A stretch of DNA of 64,000 nucleotides from Chryseobacterium fluminis (GCF_026314945.1 NZ_CP111121.1:1240001-1304000); one strand, 5' to 3'; positions 25,371 to 34,725 are shown, counted from the first letter of the stretch. Program-made: numbers and translations. Notes: generated by a model not told the origin, from the letters alone.

Positions 25371-25498
25371 TTTTTTGTCACTAAGCTTGACACTAAATGT
25401 TTTTTCAGTAACAAAAATGGCCGGTTAAAATTAATTTTTTAACTATGCTTGCAAACTCACTTTATTCATCGGCTTTTTATGCTCCAATAATAAAAGCT

Positions 25499-25613
25499 AT
25501 GAAACACTCATTTTTTTTAAAGACCGATTATAAAAATAAAGATGGAAAATATCCTCTTTACTTAAATCTTTATATACATGGTCAAAGAAAAGGATTCCGG
25601 TTGACATCATTTT
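25499..25613 (+). pseudogene. Tyrosine recombinase N-terminus, truncated
   Basis: MKHSFFLKTDYKNKDGKYPL, YLNLYIHGQRKGFRL is the arm-type DNA-binding start of Bacteroidota tyrosine recombinases/integrases. The frame then runs into the ISL3-like relic at about 25614 and stops; no catalytic domain remains. The open frame begins upstream at 25445, but the MKHSF start fits the family best. A mark of a lost mobile element. Confidence 0.65.
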
Positions 25614-25715
25614 CTTGGATCATGAACAAAAGTTGGGGACTATGCAAAAAGTTGAGCGAGTCTGAAGAGGAAAAAGCTTTGTCTCTTACTCCCCGAAGCT
25701 GTAATCTGAAGTAAA
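25614..25715 (-). mobile_element. ISL3/ISAon1-like transposase relic (short copy)
   Basis: Minus strand reads FRLQLRGVRDKAF, the same segment as in the longer relic at 35.3 kb. The DNA repeats CTCCCCGAAGCTGTAATCTG and the GGATCATGA(A/T)CAAAAGTTG(A/G)GG box in the same order in both places. Only about 100 bases remain. Confidence 0.65.
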
Positions 25716-25866
25716 TCACTAATAACCTTAACAATAGACAACAAGGAAGGATAGCTTGAGTGGCTTTTTAAACGTTTGTTTAATCCAGAAGTGTTAATTT
25801 TTACGTTACTATTGATGTTTTGTAAATAGAATAAAATATTTTGAACATCTTTTGGGCATATAGGAA

Positions 25867-26949
25867 TTATTTTTTTAAGTTATTAGGTGCCATTTTGAGA
25901 TTTTTTATTTGATTTTGAATATTGAGTGGCAAGGCATGAATTTTAATATTTTCATTCCAAAATAAAGTATCATAGTAACTTTTATCCTTATCTACTTTAG
26001 TATTTGTTTTTTGCGGAACCGTAACATTGTTGAAATTAACATTATCAATAAATATTTCATTAATTGTTTCCTCAATATTATCTTTAACTAAACACTTTTG
26101 ACTATCAAAAACATAAGAAACATGTCTTGAATTTCCTTCACCTTCCCATTTTTCTAAATTATAAAATTGTCCTGTTGCTTTCCATAAAAGAACTTTAAAT
26201 GCTTCATCTTTTTCAAAAGATATATTTTTTTGTACTTCTTTGATTAAATGGTTTTTATCATATAATATTCTCCCTCTTTTACTAAAAACATCATTTTTAT
26301 TTTTAGAGTATAATATTGAGGTACTGTCATTTAATTTTTCGAGCTTAAAATATTTATTGTTGTTATAAATATTAGCTTTATCATTTTTAGGTATTTTGTA
26401 ATACAAATATCCATCACCTAAAGAAATTATTCCTTTTGCTTTATCTTTATAATCATCTTTTTTTAAAGTTCTGTAATTCTCTATATTTGTTTCTGTAGTT
26501 TTTTTTGAAGAATTAGGAATATAATACGAGATTAACCCATCATTGTATTTAACAAGTTCATTATTTATCAATTTCCAACTTCTAAAATAGCCATGCAATA
26601 CGAAATAGTCTCCTTTTTTGTTACCAGATATTACTATTGGCTCTATCTCGTGAACCTTATCTAAGGAAATTGTAATTGGGATTTTATCGATTGAATATTG
26701 TTGTGAAGCATAATTTCGATGATAAAATGTAACATTATTAATTCCATTCTTTGTGACTTCACTTAGATTAAATGTAAAAATTCCATTTTCATCTGTAAAT
26801 CCAATCTGGCTTCCAGAATCTGAAAGCACCTGAATTTCTGATATAGGTCTCTTATTACCTGAATCTAATACCTTTGTTGTTATTGACTGGCTTAAAATGA
26901 TAATTGGAAATAAAAAAAGAATTAATAGATAAGTATTTAACATATACAT
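25867..26949 (-). CDS. Secreted protein with CarboxypepD-regulatory-like domain
   Basis: 360 aa. Signal peptide (MYMLNTYLLILFLFPIIILS), then a CarboxypepD_reg-like beta-sandwich at about 22-110 (SEIQVLSDSGSQIGFTDENG), and a long beta-rich region of unknown function. Found in many Bacteroidota envelope proteins. It lies about 60 bases downstream of a broken leader-peptide gene, separated by a terminator. Possibly a cell-envelope partner of that peptide; this is context only. Confidence 0.75.
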   Translation of the reverse strand: MYMLNTYLLILFLFPIIILSQSITTKVLDSGNKRPISEIQVLSDSGSQIGFTDENGIFTFNLSEVTKNGINNVTFYHRNYASQQYSIDKIPITISLDKVHEIEPIVISGNKKGDYFVLHGYFRSWKLINNELVKYNDGLISYYIPNSSKKTTETNIENYRTLKKDDYKDKAKGIISLGDGYLYYKIPKNDKANIYNNNKYFKLEKLNDSTSILYSKNKNDVFSKRGRILYDKNHLIKEVQKNISFEKDEAFKVLLWKATGQFYNLEKWEGEGNSRHVSYVFDSQKCLVKDNIEETINEIFIDNVNFNNVTVPQKTNTKVDKDKSYYDTLFWNENIKIHALPLNIQNQIKNLKMAPNNLKK

Positions 26950-26964
26950 ATTATTTATAAAAAA

Positions 26965-26984
26965 AGAGGCTGTTATCAGCCTCT
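26965..26984 (-). terminator. Terminator of the leader-peptide gene
   Basis: AGAGGCTG (26965-26972), loop TTAT, CAGCCTCT (26977-26984). In the minus direction it is followed by a T run. It separates the peptide gene at 27.0-27.2 kb from the secreted protein downstream. Confidence 0.85.
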
Positions 26985-27009
26985 AAATTGTTTTGAATTT
27001 TTTCAAGGA

Positions 27010-27179
27010 TTAGTTTAATTCATCAACTGAACTTGCAGCTCTACAAGCATCCCAATATTGAGGTGCATAGTAGATTGAGATTGCCAAGGCCAATGAAAAG
27101 CTCTTGTCATACATCTGAACCAGCTAAGTCCACCTTAATCCTTTAATTCAGTTCTTGACATTTTCTTGAAATTGTTCAT
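27010..27179 (-). pseudogene. GG-leader bacteriocin-like peptide, broken
   Basis: Minus strand from ATG 27179: MNNFKKMSRTELKD, then TAA (27135-27137) where the leader should run into Gly-Gly; the next codons are GGLSWFRC in the same frame. A third frame gives a natural ending YDKSFSLALAISIYYAPQY, WDACRAASSVDELN-stop at 27010-27012, directly before the terminator. The leader fits the Bacteroidota 'FKK(L/M)SR.ELK.I.GG' bacteriocin style. A nonsense codon plus a frameshift suggest recent inactivation. Confidence 0.6.
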
Positions 27180-27365
27180 TTTTTATTTTGAATAATGTTA
27201 TAATTAATAGTAAGACAAATCTAAATGGTATTTTAATAATTGTCAAATTTTATTTTCAAATTAATAAATAAAATACCCGTTTTTCTAACATTTATAATTT
27301 TTTAATACTATTTTTTATTTTTAATACAATTTTTAATTTATTTTTTTTAACAAATCATCATTTTT
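27180..27365. other. AT-rich gap
   Basis: Very AT-rich leader of the peptide gene; presumably holds its promoter. Nothing else seen. Confidence 0.35.
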
Positions 27366-27682
27366 TTAAAAATTATTCCAATATTTTTCAGATAAATTAT
27401 ATTTTTTATCTATATGTATGACAAATTCTTCAAATTCAAATTTATTCAAGCCATTATTTATAAGATAATCACCATAAAGAGAGTTTTAATTTTCTTATAA
27501 AACTCTTGTATCTGTGCATATGTAGGCTTTGTAGTCTTTTTAATACTTTGTTTTAATAAAAAATCAACTAAACCTCCAGATGCTCCACCTGAGCTAATAC
27601 TTAACAAATTTAACTGTCCCTCATAGGGGTTACGTGGAGCAAAAGAAGAGGGAATATTATTTTTAGGTTGAGTTTCTGCCAT
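27366..27682 (-). pseudogene. Unknown small gene, frameshifted
   Basis: From ATG 27682: MAETQPKNNIPSSFAPRNPY, LLSISSGGASGGLVDFLLKQ, KPTYAQIQEFYKKIKT. Near 27485 the frame slips; one base over it continues SLYGDYLINNGLNKFEFEEF, VIHIDKKYNLSEKYWNNF-stop at 27366. About 105 residues if repaired. No family recognised; the Gly/Ser-rich ISSGGASGG segment resembles a linker. Confidence 0.55.
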
Positions 27683-27758
27683 AGGTTTTTCAAACCAGCT
27701 TGTTTATCATAACAACAATATTTTATTTTCGAACCCTGCATTGAAATATGGTCTAATA

Positions 27759-28823
27759 CTAATTTATCTTTTCAAAAATCTTAGCCATCATCTCTTTATC
27801 CAGACTTTCCATATCTATTAATTTCAGAGATTTCACCATTTTTAAGGTCGAAGTTTTGTACTTCAAAAAATGCGGTGTCTGCAAATGAAACTGATACGCT
27901 TCTTTGTCCGCATAGATTTCCACAATCCTTACCTCAGCCGGATTTTCCTTTTGATACATCGGAAAAATGGCAATCACGCCTTTCTCCAGTTGAACTGATG
28001 CAGAAGTTTCTTCTTTCAGAATCGAATGGTATTCTTCTAAAAATTCAGGGTCAATTTCAATCTCGGAAATACGAACTATCATATCGTTTTCGATAACCGG
28101 AACAACCGGCTTTCCGATCATTTTCCGAACCATATTTGCCTGAGATTTATTAACAAATTCCTGAATCAAATCAGCCAATTCACCTAATTGATTTTCAGTG
28201 ATTCCCATATTCTTTCCCATATTGATATGCGACTGCAATTGCCCTTCTACTCCATCCAAAGAAGCCAAAGCCGAAATCGTCACCAGTTCTCTTTGCTGAT
28301 AAGTGAGAACATCACTCACAAAAATATCGGCAAATAAATGTTCTTTTAGAAAAGCGTCAATTCTTGGAGAAAATTCGCCAAAACCTGGTGCTGGTTTGGT
28401 TTGTGGAGTGTTCGTCAATATCTCTAACGTTTTTCTGCCTTGTTCATATTTATCGGCAACCTTATTTTCAGTGATATTCTTTTTTCCTTCGATATCATTA
28501 ATTCCTTTCGCTTTTCTTTCGTCTAAAACGGTTTTAAAAGTATTAATCGCATTGAGACTTCTCGGAAAACCGCAATACGCATACAGTTGAACTAACGCTT
28601 CCTCGATTTCATTAATTGTCAAACCCGAATCTAATCCAGCATTCAACTGAACTTTCAAATTTTCAAGATTCCCAGTTGCCGTGAGTGAAGAAATCTTTAC
28701 CAGATTGTGCTCTTTAGTATTCAGATTCTGATTGGTTTTATTTTGCTGTGCATTCATTTTTGTCATACTTAAGGTGAGAACAAAAAGAATCATCCATTGC
28801 AGAAACTTGTTTTTGCTCTTCAT
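27759..28823 (-). CDS. Exported CMD-CMD-ABM fusion protein
   Basis: 354 aa. Signal peptide (about 1-25, WMILFVLTLSMTKMNAQ), then two carboxymuconolactone decarboxylase/AhpD-like domains (KISSLTATGNLENLKVQLNA … YAYCGFPRSLNAINTF, and DVLTYQQRELVTISALASLD … SHINMGKNMGITENQL). A C-terminal antibiotic-biosynthesis-monooxygenase-like domain follows (IVRISEIEIDPEFLEEYHSI … VEIYADKEAYQFHLQTPHF). The AhpD CxxC pair is absent from the first domain (only YCGF). First gene after a cupin in the same minus-strand operon. Probable oxidoreductase or detoxifying enzyme outside the cytoplasm. Confidence 0.8.
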   Translation of the reverse strand: MKSKNKFLQWMILFVLTLSMTKMNAQQNKTNQNLNTKEHNLVKISSLTATGNLENLKVQLNAGLDSGLTINEIEEALVQLYAYCGFPRSLNAINTFKTVLDERKAKGINDIEGKKNITENKVADKYEQGRKTLEILTNTPQTKPAPGFGEFSPRIDAFLKEHLFADIFVSDVLTYQQRELVTISALASLDGVEGQLQSHINMGKNMGITENQLGELADLIQEFVNKSQANMVRKMIGKPVVPVIENDMIVRISEIEIDPEFLEEYHSILKEETSASVQLEKGVIAIFPMYQKENPAEVRIVEIYADKEAYQFHLQTPHFLKYKTSTLKMVKSLKLIDMESLDKEMMAKIFEKIN

Positions 28824-28829
28824 AGAAAA

Positions 28830-29339
28830 TTAATTTTTGTTGGCTTCAGCAAATTCTTCATCAGAGACAGCTTCCAGCCAGGTATTTTGATTAGTTTGTG
28901 GATTACCGTTTGTGGCTAAATGTGCGAACCAATTTTCAGCAGTCGCACCGTGCCAATGCTCAACATTCGGAGCAATTTCCACGATGTCACCCACTTTTAA
29001 ACGACGGGCAGGTTTTCCTCTTTCCTGATACAAACCTTCGCCACCCACAACAATCAGAAGTTGTCCGCCGGTGTGGCTGTGCCAATTGTTGCGACAACCC
29101 GGTTCAAATGTGACATTGGAAACGGGCACATTTAATTCTTTATTGCTTGTAAGAGGCGCCAAATAGGATTTACCAATAAAATATTGTGCGTAAGCCGTAT
29201 TTTCTTCACCTGTTGGAAAATCACTTATTTTAGGAATATCTGTATTCATTTTCTTAGATTTTATTTTGTTTGAATTTACTTTATTTTGTGCGATTACCGT
29301 TGGACTGAACGCTAAAAGAATGATGATTAAATGTTTCAT
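28830..29339 (-). CDS. Exported cupin protein
   Basis: 169 aa with a signal peptide (MKHLIIILLAFSPTVIAQ). Cupin_2 motif one: FEPGCRNNWHSHTGGQLLIV with metal-ligand histidines and GEGLYQERG; motif two: GDIVEIAPNVEHWHGA. Such cupins commonly accompany carboxymuconolactone decarboxylase proteins, here 6 bases apart, so a joint reaction is likely. Substrate unknown. Confidence 0.85.
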   Translation of the reverse strand: MKHLIIILLAFSPTVIAQNKVNSNKIKSKKMNTDIPKISDFPTGEENTAYAQYFIGKSYLAPLTSNKELNVPVSNVTFEPGCRNNWHSHTGGQLLIVVGGEGLYQERGKPARRLKVGDIVEIAPNVEHWHGATAENWFAHLATNGNPQTNQNTWLEAVSDEEFAEANKN

Positions 29340-29489
29340 TGTTTTTAATGGAATTTACTCAAAATCAGCGCTATCACAAGTTCCGACAATACGATTATTT
29401 TTTGTTATATCAATTACGGAATTACTTACCATTTTTACTGATTTAAAGGGATAAACAGATAAGGGCTTGCCGAAACAAACCCTTTAATT

Positions 29490-30239
29490 TTATGTAATGC
29501 TGATTCCGCCATCCACAGAAATCGGCTGACCGATAATGTAGCTGGAAGCCGGACTGAAAAGCCAAAGCACCGTTTCTGCCACTTCGCTCGCTTTGCCTAA
29601 TCTTTTTATTGGCGCCCAATCTTTAGAAGCACTTTCGTCAAGGTCGCCCAACGAAAACATTTCTTCAACCATGGGTGTTTCTATAGTTCCCGGACAAACC
29701 GCATTGATTCTGATTCCTTCAGAAGCATATTCTACCGCTGCACTTTTCGTCAGTCCTAAAACACCGTGCTTTGTGGCGTGATAAGCCGCTCTTCCTGCTC
29801 CTGCAATCAGTTCGCCGATAGAAGAATTGTTGACAATCGCACCGCTTCCCTGTTTCTGCATTTGCAGAAGCTCATATTTCATCGTTAGGAAGGTTCCTTT
29901 CAGATTGATGCCCATTACCTTATCATATTCTTCTTCGGGTAAATCTGCAAGTTTGGAAGGTCTCGGCTGAATTCCCGCATTGTTGAATGCCGCATCCAGT
30001 CTCCCATATTTTTCGACCACAAAATTGATAGCTGCTTCAACATCTTTCGCCAAAGAAACATCGCATTTCACCGCAGAAGCTTCGCCTCCAATAGCTTTGA
30101 TTTTTTCTACTGTTTTTTGTGCTGCTTCTTCATTAATATCGGCTACAACTACTTTCGCACCTCTTTCGGCCGCCATAACCGCAACAGCTTCTCCCATTCC
30201 CATCGCACCGCCGGTTACGAATATTACTTGATTTTCCAT
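29490..30239 (-). CDS. SDR family oxidoreductase
   Basis: 249 aa, cytosolic classical short-chain dehydrogenase: TGGAMGMG (9-16) for NAD(P), NNAG (about 88-91), catalytic Ser in NNSSIGE, YHATK (about 153-157), C-terminal PISVDGGISIT. Reduces or oxidises an alcohol/ketone with NAD(P)(H). Member of the 27.8-33.8 kb operon, with 150-base and 38-base gaps to its neighbours. Confidence 0.92.
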   Translation of the reverse strand: MENQVIFVTGGAMGMGEAVAVMAAERGAKVVVADINEEAAQKTVEKIKAIGGEASAVKCDVSLAKDVEAAINFVVEKYGRLDAAFNNAGIQPRPSKLADLPEEEYDKVMGINLKGTFLTMKYELLQMQKQGSGAIVNNSSIGELIAGAGRAAYHATKHGVLGLTKSAAVEYASEGIRINAVCPGTIETPMVEEMFSLGDLDESASKDWAPIKRLGKASEVAETVLWLFSPASSYIIGQPISVDGGISIT

Positions 30240-30277
30240 TTTTATTTTTGATTTTGTATTTTAAATTTTATTTGAAC

Positions 30278-31462
30278 CTAAAAAGTTGTCGCATCAATCA
30301 CATATCGGTAACGCGCTTCTTTATTCACCACTTTGTCCCACGCATCGTTGATTTCGCTGGCTTTAATGATTTCTATCTGTGGGTAAATTTTATTTTCTGC
30401 ACAGTAATCCATCACTTCCTGAGTTTCAGGAATTCCGCCAATCAGCGAACCGTTAAAGTTGACACGATTGAAAATCATATTGAAATTATTAATCGTCAAT
30501 TCCCCGTTAATCGGTTGTCCGACCTGTGTAAAATAACCGTATTTCTTCACGCAATCGATGTAAGGCGACATATCATAAGCGTAGGGAACCGTCGAAATCA
30601 TAAAATCTAATTTGCCTTTGTAAGACTTTAAATCTTCTGCCGATTTCACAATGATCACTTCTTTCGCACCGAAACTTTTAATGTCGTTTACTTTTGAAGC
30701 CGAAGTAGTAAAAGCGTAAACTTCAGCTCCTTTAGAAACCGCCAATTTCACGGCAAGATGTCCCAAACCACCAATTCCAATCACGCCAATTTTATCGCCT
30801 TTTCTGAAATTGATTTTCATCATAGGTGAATAGGTGGTAATTCCTGCACAAAGCAATGGTGCAGCGTATTTCAGGTCAATACTTTCAGGAATTTTAATAG
30901 CAAAATATTCTGTTACCACAATGTTGCTGGAATAGCCACCCTGCGTAATTCCGGAAGGCGATGTTTTATCCGGTGCGCCGTAGGTCCCCACCATTCCTGT
31001 AGTTTCACAATGATGCTCTTCGCCGTTTTTACAGCTTTCACATTTCATACAACTATCGACCATGCAACCGACCCCTGCTTTGTCACCGACTTTAAATTTG
31101 GTAACATTTTTACCTACAGCCGTTACAATTCCTGCAATTTCGTGACCCGGAACCTGAGGATAAACCTGTTTTCCCCAATGCCCTCTGATGGTATGGATAT
31201 CCGAATGACAGATTCCTGAATATTTAATTTCAATTAAAATATCGTTGTCTCCCACGGCTCTGCGTTCAAAATTCCAACTTTCCAGTTTTCCGTTTTCGCC
31301 TTTTCCGGCGTAGCCTCTTGATTTTATATTTTTACTCCTATTTTTTGATTGATTATTTTGTGCTAAAATGTCGAAAGGATTCAGCAGCATTAAGCCCGCA
31401 CCAGCCAAAGCCGTCTGCTGAATAAAGTTTCTTCTTGAATTTTGATTGTTGTTTTCTTCCAT
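30278..31462 (-). CDS. Zinc alcohol dehydrogenase with Tat signal
   Basis: 394 aa. N-terminus NSRRNFIQQTALAGAGLML is a twin-arginine signal, unusual for this enzyme. MDR body: catalytic zinc residues in GICHSDIHTIRGHW and PGHEIAG, structural zinc cysteines CMKCESCKNGEEHHC, Rossmann motif GIGGLGHLAVK. The pattern is of the cinnamyl-alcohol-dehydrogenase/YahK group (aldehyde reductases, NADPH). Tat export would carry the folded enzyme to the periplasm. Neighbours: hydrolase 8 bases upstream, SDR downstream. Confidence 0.88.
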   Translation of the reverse strand: MEENNNQNSRRNFIQQTALAGAGLMLLNPFDILAQNNQSKNRSKNIKSRGYAGKGENGKLESWNFERRAVGDNDILIEIKYSGICHSDIHTIRGHWGKQVYPQVPGHEIAGIVTAVGKNVTKFKVGDKAGVGCMVDSCMKCESCKNGEEHHCETTGMVGTYGAPDKTSPSGITQGGYSSNIVVTEYFAIKIPESIDLKYAAPLLCAGITTYSPMMKINFRKGDKIGVIGIGGLGHLAVKLAVSKGAEVYAFTTSASKVNDIKSFGAKEVIIVKSAEDLKSYKGKLDFMISTVPYAYDMSPYIDCVKKYGYFTQVGQPINGELTINNFNMIFNRVNFNGSLIGGIPETQEVMDYCAENKIYPQIEIIKASEINDAWDKVVNKEARYRYVIDATTF

Positions 31463-31469
31463 ATAAGTA

Positions 31470-32525
31470 TTATTTCAAATTGGTTTTAAAGAAATTATCC
31501 AACTTTTCAAAAGGAATCACATCTACTTTATCATACAAATCCACGTGAACCGCATTGGGAATAATCATTAATTCTTTCGGTTCATTGGCTACCTTAAAAA
31601 TATCTTCAGAAAAATATCTTGAGTGTGCATTTTCACCTGCAATCAACAACATTGGTCTTGGCGAAATTTCTTTTACATAACTTAGAATTGGCATATTCAT
31701 AAATGAGATCGGATTGGTTAGCAACCACGCTCCGTTTGAGTTTAAAGAACGCTCGTGAAAACCTCTTGGCGTTCTGTAATAATCGAAATATTCTTTTACA
31801 AACTGAGATTCGCTTCCTGTTAATTTTTCCGGTAAGTTTCTAGCTCCTTTTGCGGGATTTCCAGCTTCAGCATCTTTCCAACGTTGCTGGCTCAAATCTT
31901 CTAAAGTTTTGGTTCTTTGCTCGGGCGTTACAGTATCATTATATCCTCTAGACATTACTCTCGTCATATCGTACAAACTTGTTGTCGCAACAGCTTTTAC
32001 CCGTTTATCAGCTGCAGTTGCATTCAAAGCAAAACCTCCAAATCCACAGATTCCGATGATTCCGATTTTGTTTCTGTCTACATTTTTCTGTAATCCTAAG
32101 AAATCAATTGCAGCGCTGAAATCTTCTGTGTTAATTTCCGGTGAAGCTAAATTTCTTGGCTCTCCACTGCTCTCACCTGTATAAGAAGGGTCAAAAGCGA
32201 TAACGGCAAAACCTCTCTTCGCCATTTGATTGGCATACAAACCTGATGATTGTTCTTTTACCGCTCCGAAAGGTCCGCTGATGGCCAAGGCTGCCAGTTT
32301 CTCGTTTCCTGCATTTTTGGGAAGATATAAATCTCCGGAAAGCGTTATTCCGTAACGGTTTTTGAAGGTAACTGCTTTTCGGGTTACTTTATTGCTGAGT
32401 TGAAAAGTATAATGCTCGTTTTGTTCTATTGTTTCCATTTTTTTTGAATTTGATTTTTTATCTTGTGCGAAAGATTTTCCGACAATTGTCAGGAAAAGCA
32501 CGATAAATAGAATTGTTTTTTTCAT
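31470..32525 (-). CDS. Exported alpha/beta hydrolase (dienelactone-like)
   Basis: 351 aa. Signal peptide (MKKTILFIVLFLTIVGKSFA). Hydrolase core with ISGPFGAVKEQSSGLYANQM, FDPSYTGESSGEPRN, nucleophile region GICGFGGFALNATA (Cys/Ser elbow position occupied by G-I-C-G-F-G, the dienelactone-hydrolase form), Asp in PRPMLLIAGENAHS region and His in IPNAVHVDLYD. Close to YcjY/dienelactone-type hydrolases of Bacteroidota. Eight bases from the ADH gene. Confidence 0.82.
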   Translation of the reverse strand: MKKTILFIVLFLTIVGKSFAQDKKSNSKKMETIEQNEHYTFQLSNKVTRKAVTFKNRYGITLSGDLYLPKNAGNEKLAALAISGPFGAVKEQSSGLYANQMAKRGFAVIAFDPSYTGESSGEPRNLASPEINTEDFSAAIDFLGLQKNVDRNKIGIIGICGFGGFALNATAADKRVKAVATTSLYDMTRVMSRGYNDTVTPEQRTKTLEDLSQQRWKDAEAGNPAKGARNLPEKLTGSESQFVKEYFDYYRTPRGFHERSLNSNGAWLLTNPISFMNMPILSYVKEISPRPMLLIAGENAHSRYFSEDIFKVANEPKELMIIPNAVHVDLYDKVDVIPFEKLDNFFKTNLK

Positions 32526-32570
32526 TTTAATATTTGTTTTAATTATTAATCTATTATTGTTGAGTGAAAT

Positions 32571-33779
32571 TTACAATGTCGCCGACTTTAGTTTTAATTC
32601 AGTCTGTTTATCAAAAATTTCTCGAACCAGCATCGTTAAAACTGCCAATATTCCAAATCCGGCACCTACCCACGGAATAGAAGAAATTCCCAGGTTTGCA
32701 ATAAACCATCCGCCGACAAGGGTTCCTGTTGAAACACCAAGATTTCCGAAAGAAGACTGAAGGCTGTTGGCAAATTCCGGAGCTTCCGGCGCGGCATCAA
32801 TCATATAAGAAATGGCGGTTAAGAATGCCGGACCGTACATTATTCCCCAGATTCCGGCCACAAAAAGTTGCACATAAAAAATTTCACCCGAAAACTGTAA
32901 AATCACCGGAAGCAATATAGTTCCTGATAAGAAAAATGCGGTAGTGCGGACAATATTCTTTGACAATAATCTTCCGGCTGACCAATTGGCTACCACTCCG
33001 GCTACACCGAAAAGTAAAAGCATATAACTCACTTCTTGTCCACTCATCATTTTCACTTTTCCTAAATAATCTGCAAAATAACTGTAAGTTGAAAACCAAG
33101 CCGAAATCAATAGCACATTAAAGACAATGCTGATCATAAATCGCGGTTTTTTCAGAATCAACAATTGACTTCCATAGGACAGTTTCTTTTGTACCGGCAT
33201 TGCTGGAATGAAGGTAAAAATACCAGCCAAAGCAATCAGTGAAATAATCCCCTGAATCACAAAACTAATTTGCCATCCGTAAAGACTCGACATATAGGTA
33301 CTGAATGGAATAACAGTCACTTGCGCCAAGGCAATCCCACCTATTACAATTCCCATTAATTTATGCTGTTCCTCTTTCGATGCCGAACGGATAATTGTTC
33401 CAACCGCTGCCGAAAAAAAGACGGGTTGTAAGACTGCAGGAAAAATTCGAAATAGAACCAAAAGCCAAAAAGGCGGGGCAAATGCGGAAACAATATTGGA
33501 TATTAGAAAAAGAAAAATTGCCCAAAGCATCATTTTTTTCCTATCTATCCCAGATGTTAAAAGAACCAAAAACGGTCCGATAAGGAAGATGGTCAAAGCA
33601 AAAGCACTGAGTAATAATCCAGCGGTGTCAATTCCAATATCGTAATGTAAGGCTACCTGTGGTAATACCCCAATAATTCCAAACTCGGTACTGATGATAC
33701 TGACCGCACCAAGACAGCCTGCGTACGCTATTTTTTCAATTCCAATTCCGCTATTTTTACTCTCCATATAACATCTCAT
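32571..33779 (-). CDS. MFS transporter (arabinose-efflux-like)
   Basis: 402 aa, twelve membrane segments, with LLLSAFALTIFLIGPFLVLL and the loop SGIDRKKMMLWAI (motif A region of MFS drug/sugar exporters) and GTIIRSASKEEQHKLMGIV. DHA1/AraJ-like. Starts MRCYMESKNSG or more likely at M5. First gene downstream of an AraC regulator; probably exports a substrate or product of the operon. Confidence 0.88.
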   Translation of the reverse strand: MRCYMESKNSGIGIEKIAYAGCLGAVSIISTEFGIIGVLPQVALHYDIGIDTAGLLLSAFALTIFLIGPFLVLLTSGIDRKKMMLWAIFLFLISNIVSAFAPPFWLLVLFRIFPAVLQPVFFSAAVGTIIRSASKEEQHKLMGIVIGGIALAQVTVIPFSTYMSSLYGWQISFVIQGIISLIALAGIFTFIPAMPVQKKLSYGSQLLILKKPRFMISIVFNVLLISAWFSTYSYFADYLGKVKMMSGQEVSYMLLLFGVAGVVANWSAGRLLSKNIVRTTAFFLSGTILLPVILQFSGEIFYVQLFVAGIWGIMYGPAFLTAISYMIDAAPEAPEFANSLQSSFGNLGVSTGTLVGGWFIANLGISSIPWVGAGFGILAVLTMLVREIFDKQTELKLKSATL

Positions 33780-33849
33780 TAGTATTGAGCAAAGTTACTT
33801 TCGGATCGTTTTTAAATGATAACGATATTCAAACAAAAAATTAAGAAAT

Positions 33850-34725
33850 TCAAACTTCTGCTAAACGAAAAGCTTTTGGATTAGTTCCTGTTTGCTTTTT
33901 AAAGAAATTATTAAAGTAAGTCGGATAATCGAATCCAAGTGAATAAGCGATTTCGGAAATACTCCAGTCTGTATGTTGTAAAAGAGCTTTAGCCTCCGTG
34001 ATGATACGCTCTGTAATGTGTGTAGTTGTAGATTTTCCTGTGATTTCTTTTACGGCACGATTCAGATAATTAATATGAACATTCAGATAGTGAGCGTAAT
34101 GTTGAGCCGTTTTTAATTTTAAAGGGGTATCAGTAGTTTCAATCGGAAATTGTCTTTCTAATAATTCTAAGAAAACTGAAGTTAATCTGGAAGAAGCATT
34201 TTTATTTCGTTCAAAGTTTTCTTCCGGTTCAAGCTTTAGAGATTCGTGAATAATCAAACTGATGTAGTTTCTAATCAACTCATCTTTATACACATAATCA
34301 CTTTCCTGTTCATCAATCATTTTTTGGAAAATGGTATTGAGAAAAGTTCGTTGCTCTTCTGTAATTTTTAAAACAGGAGTTCCGCCAATCTTAAAGAATG
34401 ATGATTGTTGCAAACTCTCCGAACGTTCGGAATTTTTAAAGAAATCTTCTGAAAAAAGAATGGTATACCCTACATAAGTTGTCGAAATCGTTTCCCAAGA
34501 GTAAGGAATATGCGGATTTCCGAAAAAGAGAACCGTTCCTTCCTGTTCGAAAGTTTTATCAGAATAATGAATTTTACTTCTACCGGTCGTCAAACAGATT
34601 TTATAGAATTCTTTTCTGCTGTACGTTCTGGTTTCAGCACCATCTTGTTCAATCTGAAATGCTTTAAAACCCTGAAGTTTTAATTCACTATTAAATTCCG
34701 AAACGACTCTGATTATCTTTTCCAT
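33850..34725 (-). CDS. AraC family regulator of the oxidoreductase operon
   Basis: 291 aa. N-terminal cupin-like sensor (about 20-130: GTVLFFGNPHIPYSWE) and a C-terminal AraC HTH pair: HYAHYLNVHINYLNRAVKEI, TGKSTTTHITERIITEAKAL, DWSISEIAYSLGFDYPTYFN, NFFKKQTGTNPKAFRLAEV. It lies 70 bases upstream of the MFS gene on the same strand. Such regulators usually control the adjacent operon in response to a small aromatic or lipid signal; the signal is unknown. Confidence 0.88.
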   Translation of the reverse strand: MEKIIRVVSEFNSELKLQGFKAFQIEQDGAETRTYSRKEFYKICLTTGRSKIHYSDKTFEQEGTVLFFGNPHIPYSWETISTTYVGYTILFSEDFFKNSERSESLQQSSFFKIGGTPVLKITEEQRTFLNTIFQKMIDEQESDYVYKDELIRNYISLIIHESLKLEPEENFERNKNASSRLTSVFLELLERQFPIETTDTPLKLKTAQHYAHYLNVHINYLNRAVKEITGKSTTTHITERIITEAKALLQHTDWSISEIAYSLGFDYPTYFNNFFKKQTGTNPKAFRLAEV

